NCBI RefSeq assembly: GCF_025264665.1
Contig: NZ_CP073697.1
Coordinates: forward strand, 1,674,001 to 1,738,000
Source of the DNA: Edaphobacter flagellatus
Lineage (GTDB): Bacteria > Acidobacteriota > Terriglobia > Terriglobales > Acidobacteriaceae
Length of the DNA: 64,000 nt
Reading direction: 5' to 3'
Shown: one piece after another, positions 63,265 to 64,000 of the stretch
How the letters are laid out: each line of letters starts with the position of its first letter
How positions within the stretch are numbered: the first letter of the stretch is position 1
Notes under the pieces: generated by a model
Seen by the model: only the letters and a program-made list of their open reading frames with translations
The model's database searches: none
Told to the model about the DNA's origin: nothing
Position numbers and translations under genes: made by a program

Positions 63265-64000
63265 TCAGTCTAGGGCGATGTGGTTGCTCCAGGGGCGGGA
63301 GGCGGCGGAGTAGGTGGTGGGGCTGATGCCGGAGAAGGCGCGGAAGTCGTTCGCGAAGTGAGACTGGTCGTAGTAGCCGCAGGTGAGGGCAAGTTCGGAC
63401 CAGGGAACTTCGGTGCCGCGGTGGAGCATCTGCACGGCCAGCTGGAAGCGCTGGATGCGGGCGTAGAGCTTGGGGGAGACGCCGACGTGCCGGGAGAAGA
63501 GCTCGGAGAAGCGGCGCGGGCTTAGGCCGATGGAGCGGGTGAGCTCGGCGACTGTGGTTGTGCCCGGAGCGGCGTCGAGGGTTTCGAGAGCGTAGCCGAT
63601 GAGCGGGTGGGGCGTGCTGAGCTTGTTACGGCGCAAGCGGAGGAGGAGATGGGCTTCGAGGGCGTCGAACCTGGCCTGTGGCGTGGGGGCTTCGCAGAGC
63701 TGGTCGCGGAGAGAGCGGGCGTTGGTGCTCCAGATATCTTCAAGCGAGGTCTCGAGATTGGTGAAGAGGTGGCTGCAGGTGGAGAAGAAGGGCGTGGTGC
63801 CGCCGGGGCGGAAGACGATGCCGATGAGGTGGGCGAGGTCGGCGGAGTCGATGACCTGGTAGCGGGAGAACATGCCCGTGAGGACGGCGAAGGCCTGCGG
63901 CTGGGTGGGCGCGGTGAGTCCGGCGGAGCAGTCGTTGAGGGGAGCGTCTGTCAGCGAGATGACAACCTGCATGTGGCCGGAGGGCAGGATGATCTGGCGG
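63265..64000 (-). CDS. AraC-family regulator, N terminus outside window
   Basis: The frame is open to the window end; the residues just before the first ATG (63972) read RQIILPSGH and continue smoothly into MQVVISL, the start of the N-terminal sensor domain of AraC relatives (compare ILPDGxxxLxxxL). So the true start lies beyond 64000 and the gene is partial here. The C-terminal DNA-binding region has two helix-turn-helix motifs: TTVAELTRSIGLSPRRFSEL and WSELALTCGYYDQSHFANDF. Effector unknown; the end is close to a repeat at 63178-63226. Confidence 0.85.
   Translation of the reverse strand, partial: RQIILPSGHMQVVISLTDAPLNDCSAGLTAPTQPQAFAVLTGMFSRYQVIDSADLAHLIGIVFRPGGTTPFFSTCSHLFTNLETSLEDIWSTNARSLRDQLCEAPTPQARFDALEAHLLLRLRRNKLSTPHPLIGYALETLDAAPGTTTVAELTRSIGLSPRRFSELFSRHVGVSPKLYARIQRFQLAVQMLHRGTEVPWSELALTCGYYDQSHFANDFRAFSGISPTTYSAASRPWSNHIALD

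Overview
The window looks like chromosomal DNA from an acidobacterium (Terriglobia/Acidobacteriaceae, Granulicella-Edaphobacter-Terriglobus type). This is inferred from gene content, not from a database match: a large Oar-like TonB-dependent receptor with an N-terminal carboxypeptidase-regulatory-like domain, two GH39 enzymes, a PF10091 glycoside hydrolase beside an NdvB-like glucan synthase, a LutABC operon, and moderately high GC coding with ATG, GTG and TTG starts. No transposase, integrase, phage gene, rRNA or CRISPR array is visible.

Layout. 1-19 kb is mostly housekeeping: glmM, xseA, a response regulator, a channel-like membrane protein, a YfgM-like TPR protein, a diguanylate cyclase, polA, queA, a DUF374 acyltransferase, an ABC-2 transporter pair, recG, a second response regulator and a PhzF-family protein. 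19.0-20.0 kb holds a compact unit: a short reading frame with five consecutive Cys codons, a terminator hairpin, a 1-Cys peroxiredoxin gene and tRNA-Cys(GCA). 20-30 kb is more AT-rich and accessory: GH39 enzyme, TonB-dependent receptor, a four-gene chaperone/usher-like fimbrial cluster, and a secreted protein of unknown function. 30-36 kb holds lutABC, an exported amidase and a LacI regulator. 36-46 kb is a carbohydrate region: second GH39, PF10091 hydrolase, an NdvB-like synthase without the phosphorylase end, and an ABC exporter in the same operon. 46-60 kb holds a DUF937/OmpA protein, an EF-G paralogue, ligA, an HxlR regulator divergent from a DUF1772 gene, membrane proteins, a MoaB/MogA protein, a TonB-like protein, a 59-residue membrane protein, miaA and an HscB-like co-chaperone. 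60-64 kb has small stress and regulatory genes: DinB-like, VOC, SMR efflux, a SnoaL-like/NAD-reductase pair divergent from a TetR regulator, and an AraC regulator cut by the window end.

Themes. Polysaccharide use (two GH39, TonB receptor, TonB-like protein, PF10091 enzyme) is combined with what may be beta-1,2-glucan synthesis and export. The two most interesting items are the polycysteine leader upstream of the peroxiredoxin gene, which has the layout of a cysteine-sensing attenuator, and the short chaperone/usher-like gene cluster, whose usher candidate is only about 544 residues. Several perfect inverted repeats lie between divergent regulator/target pairs, and two families of short intergenic repeats recur in the window.
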